A DNA stretch of 64,000 nucleotides from Leucobacter chironomi DSM 19883 (lineage in GTDB: Bacteria; Actinomycetota; Actinomycetes; Actinomycetales; Microbacteriaceae). The stretch spans positions 248,001-312,000 of the forward strand of contig NZ_ATXU01000002.1 of NCBI RefSeq assembly GCF_000421845.1, given 5' to 3'. How positions within the stretch are numbered: position 1 is the first letter of the stretch; the number at the start of each line of letters is the position of its first letter. The translations under genes and the position numbers were made by a program. Below are positions 10,405 through 19,187 of this stretch, piece after piece. A model generated the notes under the pieces. That model saw only the letters and a program-made list of their open reading frames with translations. It had not been told where the DNA came from and searched no databases.

Positions 10405-11550
10405 CTATTCAGCCTGCGGAACTTCTTCAGCAGTAGGCTCGACCGCTTCCTCTAAGGGAGCTTGGTCAGACGCAGCAGGATCCAATGCGATACTCAGTGC
10501 ACCGGCGTTGACGATGATGTGCTGCGATTCCCGGTAGAGAACTGCGAGGCGGCTCTCCGGAAAGATGAGAACGCGGTCGCCGGTCTCGGCTCGCGCGAAG
10601 AACGGCTCGGTGCTCAGAGTCGCCGGATCTTCGACGGTGGCGATCGTCGGAGTCTCCTCGGGCAGCACCATCAGGGTGCCGACCTCGGCGAGCAGATCCT
10701 CACCCGACAGACCCTCCGCGGCGCCCGCCTCCGTCGCATCGCCGGCGCCGGAGCGAGTGGCGAACTGCGTCACCACCGGCGCGGCGACGGCTGCGAGGAT
10801 CAGCGCGCCGCCCAGCGCGAGCGCCACGATGCGCGCCCGGCGGATCCGCCACAGCTCGCCCAGAGAGCCGAGGCGATCGGCGAGGCGGATCCGCGCACGC
10901 GTGTCCGCTGCGGGCTTCCGCTGCGGCTTCGGGGCGGGCACGGCAGCGCTGCGTTTCGAGGTGCGCCGCGGTCGCGGCTCGCGCTCCGGCTTCGGTTCGC
11001 GCCTCGGTGGCGGTTCCGCGAGGGGTCTCGGTGCAACCGCGCCGGCGTGCGCGACGGGCTCATCGAAGCTGACGGAGTCGATGTCGGCCGCGGCAGACGG
11101 GGTGGGCAGCGGGTCGGGCTCGATGGCCGGGAGTGTGGTGGAGGCGGCGGGTCGTGCGGAGTGGCTCGCGCTCGGGCGACGGGGCGACGCGGCTCTCGGC
11201 CGCGGTGTCGTCGGCTCGATACGGGCGTGGCTGCCCGTGTGAAGCCCCGGCGAGGTCGCGCTCGCGGTCCCCGGCACGGTGCGAGGCGTCGGTGAGTCGA
11301 CGCTCGGAGCGGGTCGAGCCGGGCCGGCGCTGGGCGTGCGAGGCGGCTCGGGCTCACCCGCGGGGGTCGGGTCGGCGGCTTCTGCGAGAGCGCTCTTGCT
11401 CTCGGCGAGCACGCTGCGCAGGCGCGCCATGGCCTCGTCGAGCGCGGTCGAGGCGTCCCACGGCACGCGTTCCGCCGAGGCGGGCTCGCCGGGGTGCCGG
11501 GCCGGCTCGTCCGGTGCGGACTGCGCGGCGCGCGGGGGTGGCGTGGTCAT
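10405..11550 (-). CDS. Single-pass membrane protein with long proline-rich cytoplasmic tail
   Basis: 381 residues. The first 235 or so are low-complexity, rich in P, A, R, S and E, and predicted cytoplasmic. One transmembrane helix (IVALALGGALILAAVAAPVV, residues 241-260) is followed by about 115 exported residues ending in an acidic tail. The C-terminal part has short beta-like stretches (LLAEVGTLMVLPEE, DRVLIFPESRLAVLY). No known domain is recognised. The ATG overlaps the stop codon of the out-of-register sortase tail (CGATGACC), so it was once, or still is, translationally coupled to the sortase. A role in surface-protein assembly is inferred only from that neighbour. Confidence 0.7.
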   Translation of the reverse strand: MTTPPPRAAQSAPDEPARHPGEPASAERVPWDASTALDEAMARLRSVLAESKSALAEAADPTPAGEPEPPRTPSAGPARPAPSVDSPTPRTVPGTASATSPGLHTGSHARIEPTTPRPRAASPRRPSASHSARPAASTTLPAIEPDPLPTPSAAADIDSVSFDEPVAHAGAVAPRPLAEPPPRREPKPEREPRPRRTSKRSAAVPAPKPQRKPAADTRARIRLADRLGSLGELWRIRRARIVALALGGALILAAVAAPVVTQFATRSGAGDATEAGAAEGLSGEDLLAEVGTLMVLPEETPTIATVEDPATLSTEPFFARAETGDRVLIFPESRLAVLYRESQHIIVNAGALSIALDPAASDQAPLEEAVEPTAEEVPQAE

Positions 11551-11735
11551 CGAGCGGCCTCCGATCCGGAGCGGGCGGCATCGTCTGGAGCGGCGGCGGA
11601 AGAATCGCCAGTGCTCGCTCGCAGGCGGGCGAGTTTCGCTTCGAATGCCGCGAGTTTCTCGCGCTTCGCTTCTCGGTGGGCGTGCACGATGACGGCCAGC
11701 AGAGCCAGCGTGGCGGCACCGGCGCCGACCGCCCA
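11547..11735 (-). pseudogene. Detached C-terminal membrane anchor of the sortase
   Basis: In the same frame as the sortase, immediately after its TGA stop, 62 codons read WAVGAGAATLALLAVIVHAH, then a basic helix EAKREKLAAFEAKLARLRAS, ending at a TGA that overlaps the next gene's ATG. This is the C-terminal transmembrane helix and cytoplasmic tail expected of a class C sortase. A single G-to-A change (TGG to TGA) would explain the break. Confidence 0.75.
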
Positions 11736-12416
11736 TCAGGGGAACCTGGGGAGGGCCGACGGCTGCCCCGAGCTCTGGTGCACGGGCGGCGGTTCCAGGC
11801 GTTCCGCGGTCACCACGAAGCGGTGGGAGTTCACGCCGAACGGAGTGCAGGTGATGAGCGAGACGACATCGCGATCCGGATAGACCGGGTGCATCGCAGC
11901 CTGCTCGGGCTCGAGCACTTCGGTGGTGATCACACGGTAGGTGAGGACCTCGTCCATGACCTCGATGTGGATCAGATCGCCCTTCACGACCTCGGGCAGG
12001 TGGGTGAAACCCACCGACTCCGCAACCCCTCGGTGCGCGCCGAGCACGGCGTGCGTGCCGTCGCCCCCGACCGGGAGCGACGAGTTCTCGGAGTGTCCGA
12101 CGCCGCGAACGAGCACGCTCTCGGCGAGCGTGTGCCGGATCGGCTGGTCGAGGTCGATAGACGGCACTCGGAGCCGCGCGATGACGTCGGTATCCGGCAG
12201 CAGCAGCGTTGTGCGGTAGTCGTCTCCCGGCAGACCGGAGCCCGTGGCGAAGCGCTGATTGTAAGCGCGCGCGGCCTCGAGTAGCTGGTGTCGCTGGGTG
12301 GGACCGGCCTTCTCGACGGTGCTGGAGAGCTCCCGGGTGGCGATGGCCTGGTCCCGCTGCTCGAACCACTGCGCAGCCGAGGGGTACAGCAGCACGAGCA
12401 CACCCAGCCAGACCAT
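11736..12416 (-). CDS. Class C (pilin-type) sortase, C-terminus truncated by in-frame TGA
   Basis: Sortases cleave LPXTG-like signals and join surface proteins or pilins; class C enzymes build pili. The 226 residues carry an N-terminal membrane helix (VWLGVLVLLYPSAAQW), the VPSIDLDQPIRHT segment with the class C style lid region, HAVLGAHRG with the catalytic His, VVSLITCTPFGVNSHR with the catalytic Cys, and the Arg of the same block. The catalytic core is complete. After LPRFP a TGA cuts off the second membrane helix, which continues in the same frame downstream. The start at ATG 12416 is uncertain: the frame stays open to 12590 and reads RAGLSLSPGRRVIVAAM, a plausible cytoplasmic leader, but contains no usual start codon. 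An ATG at 12541 with GGAG lies in another frame. The gene may be decaying. Confidence 0.75.
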   Translation of the reverse strand: MVWLGVLVLLYPSAAQWFEQRDQAIATRELSSTVEKAGPTQRHQLLEAARAYNQRFATGSGLPGDDYRTTLLLPDTDVIARLRVPSIDLDQPIRHTLAESVLVRGVGHSENSSLPVGGDGTHAVLGAHRGVAESVGFTHLPEVVKGDLIHIEVMDEVLTYRVITTEVLEPEQAAMHPVYPDRDVVSLITCTPFGVNSHRFVVTAERLEPPPVHQSSGQPSALPRFP

Positions 12417-12725
12417 CGCGGCGACGATGACGCGGCGCCCCGGGGAGAGCGACAGCCCCGCGCGGGGTCGCCGCGGAGCCGCTCCCGGAACGGGATCGGC
12501 GACGGCGGAGCTCTGGGCTCCGCTGCTGCGGTTGCGGTCATGCTCTCCTGCGTCGCTCTCTGGTGGAACAGCGGGTGGAATCGATGGTGTTCATCTTATA
12601 CGTCTGCCGATTTTGTGTTGAGTGCTTGCGATGCACTAACACTGTGTATCGTTTGCGATCGCTGATCGTCTGCGCGGCCGTGCTGCGGGTCTCCGGCCCT
12701 GCTGTCGAACGGGAGACCCGCAGTC

Positions 12726-12881
12726 TCATGCTTCTGCGGTGTCGTGCTTGCGGCGGCCGAAGATTGCGAAGAGCGCGCCGCCGGCGATGAGGATCGCTCC
12801 CCCGATACCGATCGCGGCCATGCCTGCCCCACCGAGGACCGGGAGGGCGCCGGCCTGGCGCATCTGGTTCGGTCCGTGAAG
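12726..12881 (-). pseudogene. Remnant of a sortase-substrate (pilin-like) C-terminus
   Basis: An open frame of 51 codons with no start codon of its own ends in a cell-wall sorting signal: LPVLGG, a hydrophobic helix (MAAIGIGGAILIAGGALFAI) and the basic tail FGRRK. The LPXTG threonine is replaced by leucine, and a TGA lies 13 codons before the motif. This looks like the end of a pilin or surface protein whose body has been lost, next to the sortase that would have processed it. Confidence 0.65.
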
Positions 12882-12884
12882 TCA

Positions 12885-13309
12885 GCGGTCGAGGTGCTCG
12901 CCACGCGAGGGCGGTGCGGATCGCGCAGCGGAAACGGTGCCCGGCGCGTATGCGCACAGCACTCCCATTTCCAGCCCCCATAGCTGAGCTCTCCCCTGGT
13001 TGGATCTGTACAGCAGCGTCTTCGTCGCCGCGCCGCTTCCGGGCAACAACCAGTACGAATTGCTGTTCGACGTTCAAGGTTAGCTATGCGGAGTCCATAT
13101 CTAAGCATTCAGATGGTGAATATCACCTCATCCGGAGCGTTTTTCACCCGCCATGCGTTCGAGATTCACCCGCAGGGGTAATTCCGGGTGCTCTCTTTCG
13201 CATTCCCCTGGGTCTGCGCCGCGTCTTTCGAAGCGGCAGCTGATCTCTGCAGCTGATCTCTGCAGCGGATCTCTGCAGCGGATCGGGGCGCCTTCGAAGG
13301 CTGTTCAGC
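12885..13309. other. Degenerate intergenic region of the surface locus
   Basis: 425 bases without a convincing gene. On the plus strand, a short stretch ending at 13083 translates as VFVAAPLPGNNQYELLFDV, but it has no start and a stop lies close upstream. Towards the right end lies a 13-base tandem repeat. The rest shows no recognisable feature and probably derives from the deleted pilin gene. Confidence 0.5.
13238..13289. repeat. 13-base tandem repeat, four copies
   Basis: AGCTGATCTCTGC twice, then AGCGGATCTCTGC, then AGCGGATCGGGGC, directly abutting. It lies 20 bases downstream of the collagen-like gene and contains repeated CTGCAG. Confidence 0.9.
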
Positions 13310-15205
13310 TCACTCGCGCAGTTGAGCGAGTGGCATCCACCGGATCTTGCCGTCGATCACGGTGAGAACCTCGCCCTCCTCGCCGATCCGGCCCTCGGAG
13401 TCGCGCAGCGTCTCCACCTGCAGCGCCTTCGCGAAGAGGCCCGTGGCGTGGTCGAAGCGCAGCACCGATGGATCGGCCCAGGCCGTTGCGGTGCCATCCC
13501 ACGGGAGGATCTGGCCGCGGTTGTCGGAGCGGGTGGTCGCCTGCTCGCCGCTCGTGCAGGCCGACTCGCTGCGGGTGTAGGGCTGCAGGCCGTCGACAGG
13601 CGGCATCGCCATCAGATTGCGGTGGTGGTCGCTCGCGTGCAGTAGCCGCAGCTCGAGCACCGCGGCCGCCGTCGCTCCCGCGGCTGCGCGACTCATCACG
13701 AGACGATACTGGCCGAACTGCTCCGGCGAGATCACCTCGAAGGTCTTCTCCTCGAACGGCGCCCAAGTCAATCCGGATCGCGTGTCGAGGGCCGTCCACG
13801 CTGCACCGTCGTTCGAGCCCTCGAGCCTGAATTCGGCGGGGGCCGATGCGGGATCGCCTGACGCCCGCAGCACGTAGTGCGTCACCGTGCGCTGCTCGGG
13901 CAGCGAGACCGCGAGCCACTCCCCGAGGGGCGGAGTACCCGTCTGCCACGCCGGCAACGAGGCGGGATCGATCCCCAGTTCACCCGCACGGCCGAAGACC
14001 GAGAACGCGGGGGCGGCCTCGGGACTCGCGGTGCCCGACGCAGTCGACGACGTGACCCGGAACCCGCCCACCACCTCGGCATCCATGGCGGGCATCACCA
14101 CGGGTGTGGCCTCTGCGAAGAGCGCGTCGGGTACCTCCGCGAAGTCGCCGCGCACCAGCTCCTGGCCGTTGAGACGCAGCCAGCCGCGCCCCTGAGCGTC
14201 GGTGAAGCGGAGGGCGCGCTCGTCGAGGTAGCGGACCTCGCCCGGCGCTGGGCAGACCTCGGCCGGGATCTCCGGCGAGATCCCGCATTCGTAGGCGGCC
14301 CCGGTCCACCGGATGCGCTCGCCCGACTCGCAGCTCGGCACCGCAATGCCGAGCACCCCGCCGATCTCGGGGCTGAGCGAGAGCTGTGCGAGGGGCGAGC
14401 GGGGCTGCGCGGCGGCGACTGCGCTCTGACCGACACGCGGCTCCACGGAAGGCTCCTCCGCGGGTGTCGCCTCGTCCGGCGTGGAGTCCGAGACGGGCAG
14501 GGGGGTTCCGGAGGCGTCGGCCGGGGGCGCGCTGCAGGAGAGCGCACCGTCGACCAGGGTCAGACCCTGCGACATGTCGGCCCCGCAGCTCTCGGTCGTG
14601 AGGGGGAGGTCGGCCTCGTCGGCCGCACTGCCGGAGCACTCCCAGCCACCTTCGGCCGTGGCGACGAGCGTGTGCCCGGCAGGGCAGATCATGAGGCCCA
14701 GGCCGCCGGCGTCGATCCGCAGCCCGGATCCTTCTCCGAGCAGCGCCGGCGGGGTCGACACCCCCGCCGCGCCCTGCGCCCCGGTGGCTCCCTGCGCCCC
14801 GGTGGCTCCGGTCGTTCCGGTCGCGCCGCGCGACCCGTCGGCCCCTGTGGCGCCGCTCGCTCCCGTCGCACCGGTGGCGCCGACGGCTCCGGTCGCGCCG
14901 GGCTTCCCCGGGCGACCGACCTCTCCGGCTTCGCCCCGCTCCCCGCGCTCGCCCGCAGGCCCCTGGGGGCCCGTCACGGACAGTGCGCTGAACGTGTCGA
15001 TGGTCTGCGGCAGCAGGACCACGACGGCCCCGCCGAGCACGAGGGCCGCAGCTGCCGCGCTGCAGACGAGCACTGTTCGTCGGCGTCGCTGCAGGCGCTC
15101 CAGTTCGGCGAGGTCGTCGTGGCTGAAGCCCACCGAGAAGGCATCCGTCTTCCACGCGCCGTCCGTCGCGCCGCGGCCGATCCGCTCCATCCGATGATCG
15201 CTCAT
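13310..15205 (-). CDS. Membrane-anchored collagen-like protein with discoidin-type domain
   Basis: 631 residues from ATG 15205; a GTG four codons upstream is possible but lacks a ribosome-binding site, while GAGG lies about 12 bases before the ATG. It has a short cytoplasmic part, a basic stop (RRRR), one transmembrane helix at about residues 44-66, then about 23 collagen-type Gly-X-Y triplets (residues 79-148, first [10 protein letters not shown]-like, then GATGATGA-like). Three cysteine-containing segments follow. Near residues 430-525 there is a beta-sandwich that resembles F5/8 type C (discoidin) modules: [35 protein letters not shown] and QYRLVMSRA. It is probably a surface adhesin or stalk. 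No LPXTG signal is present, so it is not a sortase substrate. Confidence 0.75.
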   Translation of the reverse strand: MSDHRMERIGRGATDGAWKTDAFSVGFSHDDLAELERLQRRRRTVLVCSAAAAALVLGGAVVVLLPQTIDTFSALSVTGPQGPAGERGERGEAGEVGRPGKPGATGAVGATGATGASGATGADGSRGATGTTGATGAQGATGAQGAAGVSTPPALLGEGSGLRIDAGGLGLMICPAGHTLVATAEGGWECSGSAADEADLPLTTESCGADMSQGLTLVDGALSCSAPPADASGTPLPVSDSTPDEATPAEEPSVEPRVGQSAVAAAQPRSPLAQLSLSPEIGGVLGIAVPSCESGERIRWTGAAYECGISPEIPAEVCPAPGEVRYLDERALRFTDAQGRGWLRLNGQELVRGDFAEVPDALFAEATPVVMPAMDAEVVGGFRVTSSTASGTASPEAAPAFSVFGRAGELGIDPASLPAWQTGTPPLGEWLAVSLPEQRTVTHYVLRASGDPASAPAEFRLEGSNDGAAWTALDTRSGLTWAPFEEKTFEVISPEQFGQYRLVMSRAAAGATAAAVLELRLLHASDHHRNLMAMPPVDGLQPYTRSESACTSGEQATTRSDNRGQILPWDGTATAWADPSVLRFDHATGLFAKALQVETLRDSEGRIGEEGEVLTVIDGKIRWMPLAQLRE

Positions 15206-15217
15206 GCTGATGCGCAC

Positions 15218-15736
15218 CTCGGCGTCATCGCAGCTGCTGCGTGCGATATCGAGAGAGGGAGCACGGAAACCTCATCGCTGAAAGATAGACGAATACCGAC
15301 TCAACTGTACCGGCACCGCCCACTGCATGGCGAGCCGTTGCGCTGTTGACGCTTCGATAGGCCCCCGCCAGGCGTCGAGTGTAACGTCCGCGTAACGATG
15401 ACGAATGTGTGAAAAGCCTGATCGGGGCAAGGTACGCCGCCGGTTTCGGTGGTCTGAGCGCACCGCTCGCCTTGCATGTTACCTCTCGACGTTGTTAGCG
15501 TCGAGGCAGCGTCGAGTGCACATCTGATGTCGCTCGTCGCGCCCCTCGGAACGAAATCGCTGAGCTACAGCGAGCCGGAGGCGGGCGCGACGGTAGGTGG
15601 CCGATGAACACTCCGCAATACGATATCCGGCCTGTTGGGAGGCCGTGGATCTGGGCTGCCGTTTTCCGGCGCCCGACACGGGCCGCGCTTCGGAGCGCCC
15701 GCGATCCGCATCCTCCCGCGCCAGAGGAGTTGAGAA
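15218..15736. other. Divergent intergenic region between collagen-like gene and opuA operon
   Basis: About 520 bases without a gene. It must hold both promoters. One imperfect inverted repeat, CTCGACG-7-CGTCGAG, lies at 15485-15505. A GAGGAG ribosome-binding site precedes the GTG at 15737. Nothing else is recognised. Confidence 0.5.
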
Positions 15737-17074
15737 GTGAACAGTACAACTGAACAGTCCGACCGGGCGCGCGACGATGCGCTCGCCATCGAAGTGGAGC
15801 ACGCCACCAAGGTGTTCGGGCGACGCCCGAAAGAAGCGGTGAAGCAGCTCAAACGAGGTGCGTCCCGCGACGAGGTGCGCTCGCACGGCACCGCCGCGGT
15901 GATCGACGCGAGCTTCACCGTGAGCCGGGGCGAGATCTTCGTGGTGATGGGCCTCTCGGGATCCGGTAAGTCCACGCTGATCCGCATGCTCAACGGCCTC
16001 AACCCCACCAGCGACGGTTCGATCAAGGTCAACGGCCGAGAGGTCGTCGGCCGCACCGCGGCCGAGCTGCGCGAACTGCGCCGAGACCACATGTCGATGG
16101 TGTTCCAGCACTTCGCGCTGCTCCCCCACCGGACCGTGCTCGACAACGTCGCCTACGGCCTCGAACTGCAGGGCGTTCCCGTGGCCGAACGCCAGGAGCG
16201 GGCCCGCGGCTGGCTCGACCGGGTCGGGCTCGCCGGCTGGGAGCGCAGCCTCCCCGGCGAACTCTCCGGCGGCATGCAGCAGCGCGTCGGCATCGCCAGG
16301 GCACTCACCGCCGACACCGACATCTTGCTCATGGACGAGGCGTTCTCGGCGCTCGACCCCCTGATCCGGCGCGAAATGCAGGAGCAGCTCATCGAGCTGC
16401 AGCAGGAACTCGGGAAGACGATCGTGTTCATCACCCACGATCTCAACGAGGCGATGTTCCTGGGCGACCGCATCGCGGTGATGCGCGACGGCCGCATCGT
16501 GCAGGTCGGCACGCCCAACGACATCCTTACCGACCCCGCGAACGACTACGTCGCCCAGTTCGTGCAGGACGTGGATCGGGCCCGCGTGCTCACCGCCGGC
16601 GACGTCATGGAGCCGCCGCACGCCGTCGTCTTCGCCTCGGCCGGCCCCCGCACCGCGCTGAAGACGATGCGCGACCTGCAGACCTCGGCCTGCTTCGTCA
16701 CCGACTCCGCACGCCGCCTGCTCGGCGTGGTGCGGGACAAGGACGTGCTGCGCCAGGTGCGCGAGGGCAGCACCGACCTGACCGAGCGGCTGCGCCCCAC
16801 GCCGTCGATCGTGCAGCGCGACCAGCTCATCGCCGACCTCTTCGAGCTCGCGGTCGAGAGCCCGCTGCCCGTCGCCGTCACCGATGCGCAGGGCCGGCTC
16901 ATCGGCGTCGTGCCCCGCGTCACGCTGCTCGCAGCCCTCGCGGATCTGCCCGCCACCACCACCGAGATCCCCGTCATCGAACCCACCCCGGAGGTGCCCG
17001 CCGCCATGATCACGCAAACACTCGAGGAGAGCGCGATCGCCGGCGCCGCGACCGCGAGCGGGGAGGTGCGCTGA
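15737..17074 (+). CDS. opuAA: Glycine betaine/proline-type ABC transporter ATP-binding protein with CBS domains
   Basis: 445 residues. It is the motor of an osmoprotectant importer. The Walker A is GLSGSGKSTL, the signature LSGGMQQRVGIAR, and Walker B ILLMDEAFSALDPLIRREM is the classic ProV/OpuAA form. After about residue 280 two CBS-like segments follow (AGDVMEPPHAVV and the PLPVAVTDAQGRLIGVV region), the part that senses ionic strength in OpuA. An unusual insert (RRPKEAVKQLKRG, about residues 30-45) separates the first strand from the P-loop region and is also seen in ProV proteins. The GTG start has GAGGAG 8 bases upstream. It overlaps the permease gene by one base. Confidence 0.93.
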   Translation: MNSTTEQSDRARDDALAIEVEHATKVFGRRPKEAVKQLKRGASRDEVRSHGTAAVIDASFTVSRGEIFVVMGLSGSGKSTLIRMLNGLNPTSDGSIKVNGREVVGRTAAELRELRRDHMSMVFQHFALLPHRTVLDNVAYGLELQGVPVAERQERARGWLDRVGLAGWERSLPGELSGGMQQRVGIARALTADTDILLMDEAFSALDPLIRREMQEQLIELQQELGKTIVFITHDLNEAMFLGDRIAVMRDGRIVQVGTPNDILTDPANDYVAQFVQDVDRARVLTAGDVMEPPHAVVFASAGPRTALKTMRDLQTSACFVTDSARRLLGVVRDKDVLRQVREGSTDLTERLRPTPSIVQRDQLIADLFELAVESPLPVAVTDAQGRLIGVVPRVTLLAALADLPATTTEIPVIEPTPEVPAAMITQTLEESAIAGAATASGEVR

Positions 17075-17988
17075 TGGAGGGGTTCCGCATTCCCCTGGGC
17101 GACTGGGTCGCCGATGCGCTCGACTGGTTCAAGAGCACCTTCACCTGGCTGCTCGACTTCATCACGCTCGTGGTGGGTTGGCTCGTCGAAGGGCTCGCGG
17201 ACACGCTCGTCGCGATCCCGTTCGCCGCGCTGATCCTCGTCTTCGCGCTGATCGGCTGGCTCGTGCGCTCCTGGCAGCTGGCCGTCGGCACGGCCGTGAC
17301 GATGCTGCTGATCGTCGCGATGGATCAGTGGGAGAACGCCATGCTCACGCTCGCGCTCGTGCTGGTGGCCGCCGTGATCGCCGTGATCATCGCGGTGCCG
17401 CTCGGCATCCTCGCCGCTCGGAACGACAGATTCAGTGCGGTGATCCGCCCCGTGCTCGACTTCATGCAGACCATGCCGTCGCTGGTGTATCTGATCCCCG
17501 CCGTGGTGTTCTTCAGCGTCGGCTTCGTGCCCGGCGTCTTCGCGACGCTGCTGTTCTCGCTGCCCCCGGGCGTGCGCTTCACCGAACTCGGCATCCGCGG
17601 GGTCGACTCCGAGACCGTCGAGGCCGGTCAGGCCTTCGGCGCGACCCCCGGCAAGATCCTGCGCGGCATCCAGCTGCCGCTCGCCACTCCCACTATCATG
17701 GCCGGCATCAACCAGGTGATCATGCTCGCGCTGTCGATGGCCGTGGTCGCGGGCATGGCCGGTGCGAACGGACTCGGCAAGGAGGTCGTGGCGGCGCTGT
17801 CCACCCTCAACATCGCGAAGGGCGTCGAGGCCGGCCTGAGCGTCGTGATCCTCGCCGTCTTCCTCGACCGAGTGACCGCCGCGCTCGGCAACCCCGCCGA
17901 GTACAAGTCGTCGCTGCTCGGCGTGCTGCGCAAGCAGCGCAACGAGCGCACGCCCTCCCCCGCGCCCGTGCCGGCCGCGGCCCAGTGA
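17074..17988 (+). CDS. opuAB: Glycine betaine/proline-type ABC transporter permease
   Basis: 304 residues with about six membrane helices and the permease coupling loop EAGQAFGATPGKILRGIQLP (the EAA motif). The N-terminal part WVADALDWFKSTFTWLLDFI matches the ProW/OpuAB amphipathic start. TGATG overlap with the ATPase gene couples translation. It forms the membrane pore of the importer with the ATPase and the lipoprotein. Confidence 0.94.
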   Translation: MEGFRIPLGDWVADALDWFKSTFTWLLDFITLVVGWLVEGLADTLVAIPFAALILVFALIGWLVRSWQLAVGTAVTMLLIVAMDQWENAMLTLALVLVAAVIAVIIAVPLGILAARNDRFSAVIRPVLDFMQTMPSLVYLIPAVVFFSVGFVPGVFATLLFSLPPGVRFTELGIRGVDSETVEAGQAFGATPGKILRGIQLPLATPTIMAGINQVIMLALSMAVVAGMAGANGLGKEVVAALSTLNIAKGVEAGLSVVILAVFLDRVTAALGNPAEYKSSLLGVLRKQRNERTPSPAPVPAAAQ

Positions 17989-18012
17989 CCTGCAAGACCA
18001 CGAATGAACAGT

Positions 18013-18050
18013 CGGGGCGGCAAGCCCCGTTCCGCGCCACCGGGCGCGGA
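18013..18050 (+). promoter_or_regulatory. Two consecutive hairpins between opuAB and opuAC
   Basis: CGGGGC-5-GCCCCG (18013-18029) followed at once by TCCGCGCC-4-GGCGCGGA (18031-18050), just before the opuAC ribosome-binding site. Such stems between permease and binding-protein genes commonly protect or separate transcripts so that more binding protein is made; that role is inferred. Confidence 0.6.
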
Positions 18051-18065
18051 GAGAAAGGAAACACG

Positions 18066-18965
18066 ATGATCAAGCGCAAGCTCACCGGAATCCTCGCCCT
18101 CGGAGCGGCGGCCAGCCTCGCCCTCGTCGGCTGCTCCAGCGACGGCGGATCCGCCAACGGCGACGGCGGCGACAAGGGCACCATCACCCTCGGCTTCCTG
18201 CCCAGCTGGACCGACGGCCTCAGCACCGCCTACCTGCTCGAGAATCAGCTCGAGAAGCTCGGCTACGACGTCGAGATGGAGGAGCTCACCGAGGCCGCCG
18301 TGCTCTACACCGGCCTCGCGGGCGGCGACATCGACGTGTACCCCTCGGCCTGGTCCGAGAAGACGCACGCCACCTACATGGAGCAGTACGGCGACCGCCT
18401 CGAAGACCTCGGCGCCTACTACGACAATGCGGTGCTCACCATCGCGGTGCCCGAGTACATGGATGACGTGAACTCCATCGAGGATCTCGTCGGCCAGGCC
18501 GACCGCTTCGACGGCGAGATCATCGGCATCGAGCCGAGCGCGGGCCTCACCGAGCAGACCGAGACCGTCATGATGCCGGAGTACGGCCTCGACGACTACT
18601 CGCTCGTGACCTCGTCGACCGCGACCATGCTCGCGACGCTGCAGGAGAAGATCGACAAGAAGGAAGACGTCGTGGTCACCCTGTGGCGTCCGTTCTGGGC
18701 GAACGACGCGTTCCCCGTGAAGGATCTCGAGGACCCGAAGGGCGCGATGGGCGAGCCCGAAGCGCTGCACTTCCTGGCGACCGACGGCTTCTCGGCGCAG
18801 TACCCCGAGGCGGCAGAGCTCATCAAGGGCATTCAGCTCGACGACGCCGCCTATGGTGCGCTCGAAGCGCTCGTGACCGGCGACGAGTACCAGGGCGACC
18901 CCGAGGGCGCCGTGGAGGCGTGGCTCGCCGAGCACCCCGACGCCTTCCCCGGCCTCATCGCCTGA
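18066..18965 (+). CDS. opuAC: Glycine betaine/choline-binding lipoprotein
   Basis: 299 residues. The signal peptide ends in a lipobox, LALVGC, so the mature protein starts at the cysteine in CSSDGG and is anchored outside the membrane. The body is an OpuAC-type fold: ITLGFLPSWTDGLSTAYLLE, AWSEKTHATYMEQYG, IIGIEPSAGLTEQTE and VVTLWRPFWA contain the aromatic residues that form the quaternary-amine cage in this family. An AAAGGA site precedes the ATG. It is last in the opuA operon; a strong hairpin follows. Confidence 0.93.
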   Translation: MIKRKLTGILALGAAASLALVGCSSDGGSANGDGGDKGTITLGFLPSWTDGLSTAYLLENQLEKLGYDVEMEELTEAAVLYTGLAGGDIDVYPSAWSEKTHATYMEQYGDRLEDLGAYYDNAVLTIAVPEYMDDVNSIEDLVGQADRFDGEIIGIEPSAGLTEQTETVMMPEYGLDDYSLVTSSTATMLATLQEKIDKKEDVVVTLWRPFWANDAFPVKDLEDPKGAMGEPEALHFLATDGFSAQYPEAAELIKGIQLDDAAYGALEALVTGDEYQGDPEGAVEAWLAEHPDAFPGLIA

Positions 18966-19005
18966 GCGATCCGCTGAGGGGTGCGGGCACCGCGCCCCTC
19001 TGATC

Positions 19006-19060
19006 GACGGGGAGCCCCGTGCTGCTGCTTCGGCGAGGCCGCAGCACGGGGCTCCCCGTC
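19006..19060 (+). terminator. Strong hairpin terminator after opuAC
   Basis: A perfect 20-base inverted repeat (arms 19006-19025 and 19041-19060, loop of 15) beginning 40 bases after the opuAC stop. No T-tract follows, as is common in high-GC actinobacteria. Confidence 0.75.
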
Positions 19061-19108
19061 GCTGCGTCGACGGTTCGCTGCGTCGACGGTTCGCTGCGTC
19101 GACGGTTC
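19061..19108. repeat. 16-base tandem repeat, three exact copies
   Basis: GCTGCGTCGACGGTTC three times head to tail, abutting the opuAC terminator hairpin. Confidence 0.95.
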
Positions 19109-19187
19109 GCCCAGCCCCGCCGAAAACCGGCTATGGTGGCCAGCAACCAACCCGGGTGGTTCGCACGACGAGAGCGTGGGAGGCGCG

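Noticed and set aside
13006-13083. Plus-strand fragment LDLYSSVFVAAPLPGNNQYELL as a gene end
   Set aside because: No start, a stop just upstream and no partner sequence; it is kept only as a remark on the intergenic region.
14750-14990. GC-rich repetitive tract resembling a tandem repeat or CRISPR-like array
   Set aside because: It encodes the Gly-X-Y triplets of the collagen-like protein; there are no spacers or fixed repeats. No CRISPR array was seen anywhere in the window.
17178-18065. Upstream extension of the opuAC frame
   Set aside because: It is a shadow of the permease gene; the signal peptide begins at ATG 18066.
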